Below, piece after piece: positions 26,364-35,757 of a stretch of DNA of 47,651 nt. The position numbers were made by a program, and so were the translations under genes. Numbering within the stretch: position 1 is the first letter of the stretch; each line of letters opens with the position of its first letter. Source of the stretch: Lachnospiraceae bacterium (GTDB lineage Bacteria > Bacillota > Clostridia > Lachnospirales > Lachnospiraceae); the NCBI GenBank assembly GCA_017399445.1, contig JAFQCM010000031.1:1-47651 (forward strand). Direction: 5' to 3'. The notes beneath the pieces were generated by a model, which had not been told where the DNA came from, made no database searches, and worked only from the letters and a program-made list of their open reading frames with translations.

Positions 26364-28288
26364 AAAATAAGACTTTTCATCGAAAAAAAATAGTAACCAT
26401 ATTTGTTGCCTGTATTTTTATGGTAATTTGTTTAATGGGGCGCCTTGGGTATTTGATGTTGTTTCGGGCAGATTATTATATCGAGCTTGCCACGGAGCTT
26501 CATGAAAGGGAACGTTCCATAAAGGCGGCAAGAGGAAAAATTCTGGATATTAATGGAGAAGTACTGGCAGATAACAAAACAGTGTGTACCATTTCTGTTA
26601 TACACAGTCAGATAGAAGAACCAGAAAAAGTAATAGAGGTTCTTCAAAAAGAATTGGGAATGGATAAAGAAACACTTACAGAAAAGGTTAATAAATATAC
26701 AGCCAGAGAAAAGATTAAAACCAATGTAGATAAAGAAATTGGTGACAGAATACGAAGTTATAAGTTGGCAGGAGTGAAGGTGGATGAGGATTTTAAACGA
26801 TATTATCCTTATGATAGCTTAGCTTCTAAGGTACTTGGCTTTACTGGAAGTGATAATCAAGGAATTATTGGACTAGAAGTAAAGTATGAAGAATATTTAA
26901 AAGGTACCAATGGAAAAATTCTAACCTTGACAGATGCAAAAGGGGTAGAGTTAGAGGATGCAGGAGAAAGAAGATTAGAAGCTGTTAAAGGATATAATCT
27001 GAGGACCAGTCTGGATAAAAATATACAAGAGTATGCGGAACAGGCAGCGTTAAAGGTATATGAGAAAAAAGGTGCAACCAACGTGGGGTTGATTGTAATG
27101 CGTCCCTCTAATGGAGAAATTCTTGCCATGGTAAATGTGCCGGAATTTAACTTAAATGAACCGTATACTCTGCCTACCGAAATGGCTGAGAATGTTGGGA
27201 GCGAAGAAAAGCAGGATTTGTTAAATAAAATGTGGCGAAATCTATGTATTAATGATACCTATGAACCAGGCTCCACATTTAAGATATTTACTGCTGCTGC
27301 TGCTTTTGAAAGTGGCGTTGTTTCTATGGAAGACACTTTTAGTTGTCCAGGATTTCGTGTTGTGGAAGATAGGAGAATTCGTTGTCACAAAGCAGGTGGG
27401 CATGGTGGAGAAACCTTTTTGCAAGGAATCATGAATTCCTGTAATCCTGTTTTTATGGATGTAGGTGCAAGAGTAGGAGTGGATAATTTCTATAAGTATA
27501 TGAAGCAGTTTGGACTTCTTGACAAAACAGGAATTGATTTGCCGGGAGAAGCAGGGACTATTATGCATAAAAAAGAAAATGTAGGTCCGGTGGAACTGGC
27601 GACTATGTCCTTTGGACAGTCATTTCAGATCACTCCCATACAGCTTGCTACCACAGTAAGCACCATTATAAATGGAGGTACCAGAATTACACCTCATTTT
27701 GGTGTTGATATACAGGATGATGAAGGAAATATAATTAGAACGCTTACATATGAAGAAAAAGAAGGTGTAGTTAGTGAAGAAACTGTAGAAAAAATGCGGT
27801 TTGCGCTGGAAAAAGTAGTATCTGAAGGTTCTGGTAACAAGGCTTATATTGCCGGATGTCGGATTGGAGGAAAAACAGCCACTTCCCAGACACTGCCAAG
27901 AGGAACGGGAAAATATATTTCTTCATTTATAGGATTTGCTCCGGCAGAAGATCCGCAGGTGCTTGCCATTGTAATTATTCATAATCCCCAGGGGATTTAT
28001 TATGGTGGAACTATTGCTGCTCCTGTAATGAACGAATTGTTCTCTAATATTTTGCCCTATCTTGGTATAGAGCCAAAATATACGGAAGATGAAAAGAAAG
28101 AATATTTTATTGACGAATTTAGTATGCCTTCCCTTGTGGGAAAAACCAAGGAAGAAGCAGAAAAAAGTCTGGAAGAATATGGAATGGAAATAGAAATTAT
28201 GGGAGAGGGGACGGTGGTGACAGAACAGTTTCCGGTTGCAGGGGAAAAAGTAAAAACCCAGAATAATGTTATTTTGTGGCTGGAGTAA
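26357..28288 (+). CDS. spoVD: PASTA-containing class B penicillin-binding protein, SpoVD-like
   Basis: 643 aa. In spore formers SpoVD makes cortex peptidoglycan with SpoVE. A basic N-terminus and one membrane helix (about 13-34) are followed by the dimerisation domain and the transpeptidase: Ser306 in PGSTFK, S361-C-N and Lys506 in GGKTATSQT. The third residue of the KTG box is Ala, not Gly. One PASTA domain (about 588-643, SMPSLVGKTKEEAEKSL) ends the protein, a SpoVD feature. The start lies in a hairpin arm with no visible ribosome site, so expression is probably controlled at translation. It could also help in vegetative division, since it sits in the dcw operon. Confidence 0.85.
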   Translation: MLKNKTFHRKKIVTIFVACIFMVICLMGRLGYLMLFRADYYIELATELHERERSIKAARGKILDINGEVLADNKTVCTISVIHSQIEEPEKVIEVLQKELGMDKETLTEKVNKYTAREKIKTNVDKEIGDRIRSYKLAGVKVDEDFKRYYPYDSLASKVLGFTGSDNQGIIGLEVKYEEYLKGTNGKILTLTDAKGVELEDAGERRLEAVKGYNLRTSLDKNIQEYAEQAALKVYEKKGATNVGLIVMRPSNGEILAMVNVPEFNLNEPYTLPTEMAENVGSEEKQDLLNKMWRNLCINDTYEPGSTFKIFTAAAAFESGVVSMEDTFSCPGFRVVEDRRIRCHKAGGHGGETFLQGIMNSCNPVFMDVGARVGVDNFYKYMKQFGLLDKTGIDLPGEAGTIMHKKENVGPVELATMSFGQSFQITPIQLATTVSTIINGGTRITPHFGVDIQDDEGNIIRTLTYEEKEGVVSEETVEKMRFALEKVVSEGSGNKAYIAGCRIGGKTATSQTLPRGTGKYISSFIGFAPAEDPQVLAIVIIHNPQGIYYGGTIAAPVMNELFSNILPYLGIEPKYTEDEKKEYFIDEFSMPSLVGKTKEEAEKSLEEYGMEIEIMGEGTVVTEQFPVAGEKVKTQNNVILWLE

Positions 28289-28378
28289 AGAATGGGGATA
28301 TATTTAGGTTGATTAATTAGGTAAAAAGAATTATACTAATAAGTTGTAAAATACGAATAGGTAATTTAGAGGTGTAAA

Positions 28379-29347
28379 ATGGAATATGGAGCAGTGTGGG
28401 CGGTAATCATATCTTTTGTTACAAGTGTAATTGCAGGCCCGTTAGTAATTCCTCTCCTTCGTAAAATGAAGGTGGGGCAGACTGTACGAGAAGAAGGTCC
28501 TAAAGCACACCTTAAAAAAAATGGCACACCTACCATGGGTGGAGTTATTATTATTAGTGCCGTTGCTTTGACCTCAATGTTTTATGCTAAAGATTATCCC
28601 AAAATCATACCAGTATTATTTTTAATGCTAGGTTTTGGTCTGATTGGTTTCTTGGATGACTACATAAAAGTAGTTTTAAAAAGATCTATGGGGCTAAGAC
28701 CATTGGAAAAATTTTCCTGCCAGGTGGTAGTAACTACTATTTTTATTTACTATACTCATCATTATACGGACATCAGCACTAATATGTTGCTTCCGTTTGC
28801 TGGCAGTGAAAAGTATCTTGATTTAGGAATATTTACAGTACCAATGATGTATTTTGTGATTATAGGAACCGTAAACGGAGTGAATTTTACCGATGGACTA
28901 GATGGGCTAGCAGCCAGCGTTACGGTATTGGCAGCTACCTTTTTTTCGGTTATTGCTATCGGTACCGGAGCAGGAATTGAACCGGTTACCTGTGCGGTAG
29001 TAGGAAGTCTTTTGGGATTTTTATTGTTTAATGTGCATCCTGCCAGTGTTTTTATGGGAGATACTGGTTCTTTGGCTTTGGGTGGATTTGTTGCAGCAGC
29101 AGCATATATGACTCAGACACAGTTGTTTCTTCCTATTGTAGGATGTGTTTATATGATTGAAGTATGTAGTGTGATTATACAGGTGATATATTTTAAATTA
29201 ACAGGTGGAAAAAGAATCTTTAAGATGGCACCGTTACACCATCATTTTGAATTGTGTGGATGGTCGGAAACAAAGATTGTAGCGTTTTTTGCTATTATAA
29301 CAGCTATTATGAGTCTTTTATCCCTAGTGTTATTCCAAAAATCTTAA
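28379..29347 (+). CDS. mraY: Phospho-MurNAc-pentapeptide transferase
   Basis: 322 aa. Joins UDP-MurNAc-pentapeptide to undecaprenyl phosphate to make lipid I, in the membrane. About ten membrane segments. Signatures: GTPTMGG, FLDDYIKV (catalytic Asp pair), NFTDGLDGLA, FMGDTGSLALGG and the MraY-specific PLHHHFE. AGAGGTG precedes the ATG. The 90-base gap from spoVD shows no clear promoter. ftsW follows after 40 bases; murD, usually between them, is absent. Confidence 0.97.
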   Translation: MEYGAVWAVIISFVTSVIAGPLVIPLLRKMKVGQTVREEGPKAHLKKNGTPTMGGVIIISAVALTSMFYAKDYPKIIPVLFLMLGFGLIGFLDDYIKVVLKRSMGLRPLEKFSCQVVVTTIFIYYTHHYTDISTNMLLPFAGSEKYLDLGIFTVPMMYFVIIGTVNGVNFTDGLDGLAASVTVLAATFFSVIAIGTGAGIEPVTCAVVGSLLGFLLFNVHPASVFMGDTGSLALGGFVAAAAYMTQTQLFLPIVGCVYMIEVCSVIIQVIYFKLTGGKRIFKMAPLHHHFELCGWSETKIVAFFAIITAIMSLLSLVLFQKS

Positions 29348-29387
29348 GGGCACAAAAGAAAGAAAAATCAGGTAAGGGAGTGATAAG

Positions 29388-30551
29388 ATGGAGGAAAGAA
29401 CAAAACAAAGAACGCAAAGAAGAGTAAAACAGGAGTCTTATTTTGATTACAGTCTTTTGTTTATTATTATATTCCTCTTATGCTTTGGGCTTGTAATGAT
29501 TTATAGTGCAAGTTCTTATGAGGCACAGACAGAGTTTGGAAATGCTTCGTATTACGCGCGCAAACAGTTATTTTCCACAGTTCTTGGATTAATAGCAATG
29601 TTTTTTGTAACTATGCTTGACTATCATATCTGGTATCGCTTTTCAGGGCTGGCATATGTGGTATCAGGAATTCTGATTCTTCTGGTAATGACTCCATTGG
29701 GAATTGAAGCAAATGGAGCTAGAAGATGGTTGAATTTGGGGTTGTCATTACAGCCGGCTGAGGTTGCGAAACTTGGTTCTATTTTATTCTTTTCCTTTAT
29801 GATATGTAAACTTGGGAAAAAAGTTCATAAGCTGAAGTCAACCTTATTACTATTGGCGCTGGCAGGTCCTATCGTACTTATGATTAAAGTGATTACCAGT
29901 AACTTAAGTTCTGCTATTATTGTATTTGGAATTGTATGTCTTATGATTTTTGTGGCAACTCCTTATTACAAAAGATATCTGGTGCTTGTGGTTTGTGCAG
30001 TTGTAGGTGTGTTAGGACTTGTATATTTGTTAGTAAGTGGGATAATTCCGGAAGAAAGCAGTTTCCGTTTTGGACGTATTATTGCATGGCTGAATCCGGA
30101 AGATTATCCTGATACTACCGGTTTCCAGACTTTACAGGCTTTGTATGCGATAGGTTCTGGTGGAATATTAGGAAAAGGTTTGGGTGCCAGTATGCAAAAG
30201 CTAGGATTTATTCCAGAGGCCCAGAACGATATGATTTTTTCTATTATTTGTGAAGAACTGGGATTGTTTGGTGCAGTAGCAGTAATGTTACTTTTCTTGC
30301 TTATGATTTGGAGATTTATGATAATTGCAAATAATGCACCAGACTTGTATGGAGCATTGATTGTAGTTGGAGTTATGGCACATATTGCTATTCAGGTGAT
30401 ATTAAATATTGCCGTAGTAACCAATACCATACCTAATACAGGAATTTCCCTTCCATTTATTAGTTATGGTGGATCTTCTGTTATGTTTTTACTGATTGAA
30501 ATGGGATTGGTGCTTAGTGTTTCTAGAAGGATTAAACTGGATAATACATAA
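29388..30551 (+). CDS. ftsW: FtsW/SpoVE-type peptidoglycan polymerase (SEDS family)
   Basis: 387 aa. Glycosyltransferase that polymerises lipid II and works with a class B PBP. A basic cytoplasmic start is followed by about ten membrane segments. Family motifs: MIYSASSYEA, ANGARRWLNLG, LQPAEVAKL, IPEAQNDMIFSII and SFISYGGSS at the end. With two PBPs upstream it could serve FtsI in division, SpoVD in cortex synthesis (as SpoVE), or both; the sequence alone does not decide. Confidence 0.93.
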   Translation: MEERTKQRTQRRVKQESYFDYSLLFIIIFLLCFGLVMIYSASSYEAQTEFGNASYYARKQLFSTVLGLIAMFFVTMLDYHIWYRFSGLAYVVSGILILLVMTPLGIEANGARRWLNLGLSLQPAEVAKLGSILFFSFMICKLGKKVHKLKSTLLLLALAGPIVLMIKVITSNLSSAIIVFGIVCLMIFVATPYYKRYLVLVVCAVVGVLGLVYLLVSGIIPEESSFRFGRIIAWLNPEDYPDTTGFQTLQALYAIGSGGILGKGLGASMQKLGFIPEAQNDMIFSIICEELGLFGAVAVMLLFLLMIWRFMIIANNAPDLYGALIVVGVMAHIAIQVILNIAVVTNTIPNTGISLPFISYGGSSVMFLLIEMGLVLSVSRRIKLDNT

Positions 30552-30618
30552 AAAGGGAAACAAAATTTTACAGCAGCATATAATATAGTAAGATATATTG
30601 TTCTTAGGAAGATATGTT

Positions 30619-31860
30619 ATGAAAGCTGTAGAAGTAATTGGAGGTTATCCATTAAATGGAGAGTTAAAAGTCCAGGGTTCTAAGAATGGGATATTACCTG
30701 TATTAGCGGCTGTGGTTTTGCAAAAAGGTGTATGTGTGTTACATAATTGTCCTGATATACAGGATGTAAGGGAGACTCTTTTCATTTTGCAGGATTTAGG
30801 AGCTGTTTGTCAGTTTCGAAAAGGTACCATTACTATAGATACTGAAAATATAAGAAATATTCATATACCTGAACATAAAACAAGCAGAATGCGATCTTCT
30901 ATACTTTTTCTGGGAGCAATTCTTGGGAGATTTAAAGAAGTGTCCATGGGAAAAGCAGGTGGATGTGATATAGGCTCCAGGCCTATTGATATGCATTTAA
31001 ATGGTTTTTCAAAAATGGGGGCTTTTGTAGAAGAAAATGATGAGGCGATTCAGGCAAAAGGAAGACTAGAAGGAACAGATATTATACTTCGGGTGCCTAG
31101 TGTTGGTGCCACAGAAAATATTATGCTGGGAGCTGCAATGGCAAAAGGAGTTACTGTAATTTATAATGCAGCAAAGGAACCAGAAATTGTGGAACTTGCT
31201 CTGTTTTTAAAGCAAATGGGAGCCCAAATTTATGGTGAGGGAAGTTCCACCATTATAATAGCAGGTGTAAAAGAACTTCATGGTACAGAATACACTATTA
31301 TGCCTGATAGAATTGTAGCAGGCACCTATCTTTTGGCTGCTGCAGCAACCAGGGGAAAGGTGAGAGTTCATCAGGTAAATCAGGAACATTTAGGGGCTGT
31401 AAAAGTTGTATTACGACAAATGGGAGCTGTAATTGAAGAAGCTGCGGATAGTATTTATGTGAATGGAGAAGCAGCAGAAAAATCTTTGAACTATTTGAAA
31501 ACAGAGATTTATCCGGGTTTTCCTACAGATTTGCAAAGTCCTTTATTAAGTGTTCTTTCTATAGCAAAAGGGGAAAGTCATATATATGAAAGTATTTTTG
31601 AAAATCGTTATAGGACAGTGGCAGAATTAAGAAAAATGGGGGCTAATATTCGATGTTACGAAAAAATGGTGGTGGTTCATGGAGTGGATTCTTTGTATGG
31701 ATGTGAAGTGGAAGGTCATGAACTTAGAGGTTTTGCCGCATTGGTAATTGCAGCATTAACAGCAGAAGGAAGAACAAAAATATGTAACAAATGTTTTGCG
31801 GAGAGAGGCTACGAAAATATTGTAAGAGACTTTTTGAAACTAGGTGGAAAAATCATCTGA
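30619..31860 (+). CDS. murA: UDP-N-acetylglucosamine 1-carboxyvinyltransferase
   Basis: 413 aa. First committed step of peptidoglycan synthesis: adds enolpyruvate from PEP to UDP-GlcNAc. GSKNGILPVLAA near the start, and the active-site Cys116 in GGCDIGSRPIDMHL; a Cys here means the usual fosfomycin target is kept. TDLQSPLLSVL and GFAALVIAALTAEG are also typical. ATG 30619 follows AGGAA by 8 bases; an in-frame TTG at 30598 is less likely. It takes the dcw position normally held by murG/murB. A TATAAT lies at 30579 without a good -35. Confidence 0.95.
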   Translation: MKAVEVIGGYPLNGELKVQGSKNGILPVLAAVVLQKGVCVLHNCPDIQDVRETLFILQDLGAVCQFRKGTITIDTENIRNIHIPEHKTSRMRSSILFLGAILGRFKEVSMGKAGGCDIGSRPIDMHLNGFSKMGAFVEENDEAIQAKGRLEGTDIILRVPSVGATENIMLGAAMAKGVTVIYNAAKEPEIVELALFLKQMGAQIYGEGSSTIIIAGVKELHGTEYTIMPDRIVAGTYLLAAAATRGKVRVHQVNQEHLGAVKVVLRQMGAVIEEAADSIYVNGEAAEKSLNYLKTEIYPGFPTDLQSPLLSVLSIAKGESHIYESIFENRYRTVAELRKMGANIRCYEKMVVVHGVDSLYGCEVEGHELRGFAALVIAALTAEGRTKICNKCFAERGYENIVRDFLKLGGKII

Positions 31861-31873
31861 CAGGAGGAACCTA

Positions 31874-32596
31874 ATGGAAAAGCAGGGAAAGAGGAAAAAG
31901 TTCATAATATTGCTGATTATCTTGGGTATTCTTTTACTGGGTTTCTTGGCTTTTCTTCAGATGTTTACCATAACACAGGTAGAGATTGAAGGAAATGAAC
32001 GATATACTGCAGAGGAAATTAAAACCATGTTGATGACAGAAAAGTATGATTATAATACATTGTATTTTTATTGGAGAATGAATTATCAGGATGCAGAAGA
32101 AATTCCCTTTGTAGATACCATAGAAGTAACTATCATAAATAAAAATAAGGTAAAGATCAAAGTCTATGAGAAAGATATGATAGGTTATGTAAAACACCTG
32201 GGGTATTATCTGTATTTTGATAAAGAGGGAATTGTAGTGGAAAGTTCTACGGAACAGATTGAAGGTATTCCAAGAATCAAAGGAATTGCTTTTGATAATG
32301 TAGAACTTTATAAAAGGCTTCCGGTGGAAAAGAAAGAGGTTTTTAAGAAAATATTAAATCTTACTAAATTGCTTGCTAAGTATGAAATTGCACCAGATAG
32401 TATTAATTTTTCTAAAAACCTTTCGGTTACCTTAAGTTTCAAAGATGCTAATGTATTATTGGGAAAAGATATTGAAAATGATGAAAAAATCGTGAAGTTA
32501 AAGCAATTGCTCCCAGATTTGGAGGGATTGAAAGGAACTTTGGATATGGAAAATTATGATGAAGATATAAAAAACTTTACGTTTAAGAAAGATTAA
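31874..32596 (+). CDS. ftsQ: Cell division protein DivIB/FtsQ
   Basis: 240 aa. Bitopic divisome protein. Basic start, one membrane helix (about 8-30), then the POTRA domain (TITQVEIEGNERYTAEEIKTM) and the FtsQ/DivIB beta domain. AGGAGG (31862-31867) places the start at 31874; an in-frame start at 31844 would overlap murA. Length is short for DivIB (often about 260) but normal for Clostridia. The protein is very lysine-rich, as common for this family. Confidence 0.88.
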   Translation: MEKQGKRKKFIILLIILGILLLGFLAFLQMFTITQVEIEGNERYTAEEIKTMLMTEKYDYNTLYFYWRMNYQDAEEIPFVDTIEVTIINKNKVKIKVYEKDMIGYVKHLGYYLYFDKEGIVVESSTEQIEGIPRIKGIAFDNVELYKRLPVEKKEVFKKILNLTKLLAKYEIAPDSINFSKNLSVTLSFKDANVLLGKDIENDEKIVKLKQLLPDLEGLKGTLDMENYDEDIKNFTFKKD

Positions 32597-32629
32597 TGAA
32601 AGAAAATTGCAAAAAATTGAAAAATCCTA

Positions 32630-32658
32630 TTGATTAATTTGCAAAAAAAATATATTAT
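32630..32658 (+). promoter_or_regulatory. Candidate sigma-A promoter of ftsZ
   Basis: TTGATT (32630-32635), 17-bp spacer, TATTAT (32653-32658). It lies in the 144-base gap before ftsZ, so ftsZ can be made apart from the dcw operon. A 7-bp inverted repeat TTGCAAA/TTTGCAA (32607-32613, 32638-32644) flanks the -35; its meaning is unknown. Confidence 0.5.
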
Positions 32659-32740
32659 ATTACTTATTGGAAGAAATAATAAAAGAAAATAAAGAGTGAT
32701 AATAGATTGTCATGACTGAGGGATAGAAGGAGGAAGTACC

Positions 32741-33922
32741 TTGCAACTTGAAATTATAACAAACGAAGCAGAGATAGCAGCCAAAATAATAGTAATTGGT
32801 GTTGGTGGTGCAGGAAATAATGCTGTGAATAGAATGGTGGATGAAAAAATTTGTGGAGTGGAGTTTATCGGAATCAATACGGATAAACAGGCACTGCAAC
32901 TTTGTAAAGCACCAACTCCATTACAGATTGGTGAAAAATTAACCAAAGGACTCGGAGCAGGAGCAAAACCTGAAGTTGGAGAAAAAGCAGCAGAAGAAAA
33001 TATTGAAGAAATTCGCCAGGCAATTGCTGGAGCTGATATGGTATTTGTAACTTGCGGTATGGGTGGAGGAACCGGAACCGGTGCAGCCCCTGTAGTAGCC
33101 AAGGTTGCAAAAGATATGGGAATTCTTACTGTAGGTGTTGTAACAAAACCGTTTAAATTTGAAGCAAGAACACGTATGACCAATGCTGTAACAGGTATTG
33201 AAAAATTAAAAGAAAATGTAGATACTTTAATTGTAATTCCAAATGACAAGCTTCTTGAAATTGTAGACAGACGTACTACTATGCCAGATGCACTTCGTAA
33301 AGCGGACGAGGTATTACAGCAGGCAGTACAGGGAATTACAGATTTGATTAATAATGCAACTTTGATTAACCTAGATTTTGCTGATGTTCAGACAGTAATG
33401 AAGGATAAGGGAATTGCTCACATTGGTATCGGACAGGCTAAAGGTGATGATAAGGCATTAGAAGCAGTGAAGATTGCGGTAGCCAGTCCATTACTGGAAA
33501 CAACTATTCAGGGAGCTTCTGATGTGATTATCAATGTATCTGGTGATATTTCACTTATGGATGCTAATGAAGCTGTTACATATGTACAGGATTTAACTGG
33601 AGATGATACAAATATTATCTTTGGTGCATCTTATGATGACAGTAAGACAGATGAAGCAAGTATTACAATTATTGCAACTGGTATTGAAACACCAAAGCAG
33701 CCTATGGGACAGTCAGTTGCTAATACTATGTCTAAGTTTAAACAGGTAAGTCCTGCGCAGCCAGTAGTAACTCCTGTACAGGAACCAGTTAGAAGTTCTG
33801 CAGATATAGGAATGAGTTCTCCTATAACAAGACCTATGGGAATTCAGAAACCTGTATTAGAAAGCAGAGTAGAAGAAAACTCTATTAAAATTCCTGAATT
33901 TCTTCAGAGAAACAAAAAATAA
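32741..33922 (+). CDS. ftsZ: Cell division protein FtsZ
   Basis: 393 aa. Tubulin-like GTPase that builds the division ring. The N-terminus [17 protein letters not shown], tubulin signature [11 protein letters not shown], and NLDFADV with the catalytic T7 region are intact. A variable linker (about 320-375) leads to the tail [12 protein letters not shown], the docking peptide for FtsA/SepF/ZapA-type partners. The start codon is TTG at 32741, set by GAAGGAGG at 32726-32733. No ftsA precedes it, as in Clostridia where SepF often anchors the ring. A terminator follows. Confidence 0.97.
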   Translation: MQLEIITNEAEIAAKIIVIGVGGAGNNAVNRMVDEKICGVEFIGINTDKQALQLCKAPTPLQIGEKLTKGLGAGAKPEVGEKAAEENIEEIRQAIAGADMVFVTCGMGGGTGTGAAPVVAKVAKDMGILTVGVVTKPFKFEARTRMTNAVTGIEKLKENVDTLIVIPNDKLLEIVDRRTTMPDALRKADEVLQQAVQGITDLINNATLINLDFADVQTVMKDKGIAHIGIGQAKGDDKALEAVKIAVASPLLETTIQGASDVIINVSGDISLMDANEAVTYVQDLTGDDTNIIFGASYDDSKTDEASITIIATGIETPKQPMGQSVANTMSKFKQVSPAQPVVTPVQEPVRSSADIGMSSPITRPMGIQKPVLESRVEENSIKIPEFLQRNKK

Positions 33923-33962
33923 GACAAAAAACAACTTTATATTGAATAATAATGTAGGAAAT

Positions 33963-34004
33963 ACCCTTTAAAAACTCGAAAAATGGTTTTTGAAGGGTTT
34001 TTTT
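33963..34004 (+). terminator. Rho-independent terminator after ftsZ
   Basis: ACCCTTTAAAAAC (33963-33975) pairs with GTTTTTGAAGGGT (33986-33998, one G-U pair), followed by seven T. It ends the dcw/ftsZ transcript before the sporulation locus. Confidence 0.9.
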
Positions 34005-34035
34005 GTTGTTAAATAATGCAAAAATCCACCATAAA

Positions 34036-34069
34036 TTTGACAAAATCTACGGAAACTTTTGTATATAAT
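34036..34069 (+). promoter_or_regulatory. spoIIG-type Spo0A-activated promoter
   Basis: TTGACA (34037-34042) and TATAAT (34064-34069) are both perfect but 21 bp apart, too far for unaided sigma-A polymerase. The B. subtilis spoIIG promoter has the same oddity (22 bp) and needs Spo0A~P. The bases 34036-34044, read on the minus strand, give TTTGTCAAA, a full match to the Spo0A box TTTGTCRAA, overlapping the -35 as in B. subtilis. Confidence 0.8.
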
Positions 34070-34092
34070 CAGTGTAAACAAGGAGGTGGAAT

Positions 34093-34914
34093 GTGCAATA
34101 TGAAATCTATGTAGATCAGCTATTTGTTATGAATATGTTTTTTGACTGTCTGATGCTTTTTGCAACCAGACAAATATTAAAACTAAAAACATCTTCTTTG
34201 CACATGATAGCAGCTGGCGGAATAGGAAGTTTTGGCTTATGCAGCGTTTTTATACTGCCCTTTCAAAATGCATTATCCAGAATTACTTTTTTGTTTTTGG
34301 TGATATTTCCGCTTATGCTTATCACTGCTTTTTACAAAAACTCATGGAAAAGACATATTCAGGCAGGTATTGTGTTTTTTAGTATTTCCATAATATGTGG
34401 AAAAATCATGGAATATATCTATATAGGACTAATGAAAAGCTTTCGGATAAAATTGAATGGAATTTTTATCTGTGTGGTAGGAGTCCTAAGTATATATTTT
34501 GTGAAAATCATAAGGAAACTATACATAGAATTAACGGAAGAAATCAATCGGTATTATACTGTACTAATGCGGTATGGAGAAAAAGAAATACTGGTAGATG
34601 CATTATTTGATACGGGAAACCTTTTAAGAGACCCGGTTACAGGAAAATATGTACATATTATTGATAAAGAAACTTCAGAAAGTCTTTTGGGAAAAGGGGA
34701 ACAGGTCTCTTTGACAGAGTATGGAATACGGTTGATTCCCTATAAGACAATTGCGAAATCAGGACTGATTCCGGCATTTACAATTACAGAAATGCTGGTA
34801 AGTAATGGAATAGAAGAAAAAAGAATAAAATCACCTTTGATTGGAATTAGCGGTGAAAGCATTAGTTCCAGCCATAGATATCATATGATATTAAATTCAG
34901 GTGAGTTAAAATAG
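34093..34914 (+). CDS. spoIIGA: Sigma-E processing peptidase SpoIIGA
   Basis: 273 aa. Membrane aspartic protease that cuts the pro-peptide from pro-sigma-E after septation. The N-terminal half has five hydrophobic segments (about 5-150). The C-terminal half carries the catalytic Asp173 in [12 protein letters not shown], the expected DTGN form. The start is GTG 34093, with AGGAGGTGG just upstream; the nearby ATG at 34091 is out of frame. Somewhat shorter than the B. subtilis protein (about 309). sigE follows after 10 bases. Confidence 0.93.
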   Translation: MQYEIYVDQLFVMNMFFDCLMLFATRQILKLKTSSLHMIAAGGIGSFGLCSVFILPFQNALSRITFLFLVIFPLMLITAFYKNSWKRHIQAGIVFFSISIICGKIMEYIYIGLMKSFRIKLNGIFICVVGVLSIYFVKIIRKLYIELTEEINRYYTVLMRYGEKEILVDALFDTGNLLRDPVTGKYVHIIDKETSESLLGKGEQVSLTEYGIRLIPYKTIAKSGLIPAFTITEMLVSNGIEEKRIKSPLIGISGESISSSHRYHMILNSGELK

Positions 34915-34924
34915 GAGGAAGAAA

Positions 34925-35665
34925 ATGTATATAAAAGTATCAATGTCAAACCATTTTAAATTAAGAATGATTCCAACTGTTCAGAATATAATGTTTTCCA
35001 AACAGGGAGATGTTCATTACATTGGGGGAACCGAAGTACTGCCGGCACCTTTAGAACCGGAAAGGGAAGCAGAAGTGATTGGAGATTTAGGAACAGAGTA
35101 TGACAGTGAAGCAAAATCCATTTTAATTGAACATAATTTAAGACTGGTGGTATACATAGCAAAAAAATTTGATAATACTGGAGTAGGGGTGGAAGACTTA
35201 ATCTCTATTGGAACTATTGGATTAATTAAAGCTATCAATACATTTAACAGTGATAAAAATATTAAACTTGCTACCTATGCATCCAGATGTATTGAAAATG
35301 AAATTTTAATGTATTTAAGAAGAAACAGCAAAACTAAGCTGGAAGTGTCTATTGATGAACCTTTAAATGTGGACTGGGATGGAAATGAATTACTGCTTTC
35401 TGATGTGTTAGGGACAGAGGAGGATGTAATTTATCGTGATATTGAAAATGAAGTGGAAAGAAAGCTGTTAAACAAAGCAATTAACAAACTTTCTGCAAGA
35501 GAGAAAAAAATTGTAGAGTTGCGTTTTGGAATTAACAGTGAGCATGGAGAAGAAAAAACTCAGAAAGAAGTAGCAGAACTTCTTGGAATTTCCCAATCAT
35601 ATATTTCCAGGCTGGAGAAGAAAATTATAAGGCGTCTGAAAAAAGAAATTGTTAGATTTGAATAG
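34925..35665 (+). CDS. sigE: RNA polymerase sporulation sigma factor SigE (pro-sigma-E)
   Basis: 246 aa. Mother-cell sigma factor. The start carries the pro-sequence, with [15 protein letters not shown] matching the region where SpoIIGA cuts in Bacillus. Region 2 ([33 protein letters not shown]) and region 4 with the helix-turn-helix near the end are complete. AGGAGGAAG precedes the ATG. Together with spoIIGA it forms the spoIIG operon driven from the Spo0A-type promoter at 34036-34069. Confidence 0.96.
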   Translation: MYIKVSMSNHFKLRMIPTVQNIMFSKQGDVHYIGGTEVLPAPLEPEREAEVIGDLGTEYDSEAKSILIEHNLRLVVYIAKKFDNTGVGVEDLISIGTIGLIKAINTFNSDKNIKLATYASRCIENEILMYLRRNSKTKLEVSIDEPLNVDWDGNELLLSDVLGTEEDVIYRDIENEVERKLLNKAINKLSAREKKIVELRFGINSEHGEEKTQKEVAELLGISQSYISRLEKKIIRRLKKEIVRFE

Positions 35666-35695
35666 TTGAAAAATATAAAAAAATCTATAGAATTG

Positions 35696-35724
35696 TTGTA
35701 AAAATATAGTGAAAATGATATAAT
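35696..35724 (+). promoter_or_regulatory. Sigma-A promoter of the MBL hydrolase gene
   Basis: TTGTAA (35696-35701), 17-bp spacer, TATAAT (35719-35724). A good vegetative promoter just after sigE, suggesting the hydrolase gene is expressed independently of sporulation. Confidence 0.6.
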
Positions 35725-35757
35725 TTCTATATTAAATGGGAAAAAGGGGTGGGCAGT

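Noticed and set aside
30579..30584. Promoter of murA (TATAAT)
   Set aside because: A perfect -10 but nothing like a -35 at 16-18 bp upstream.
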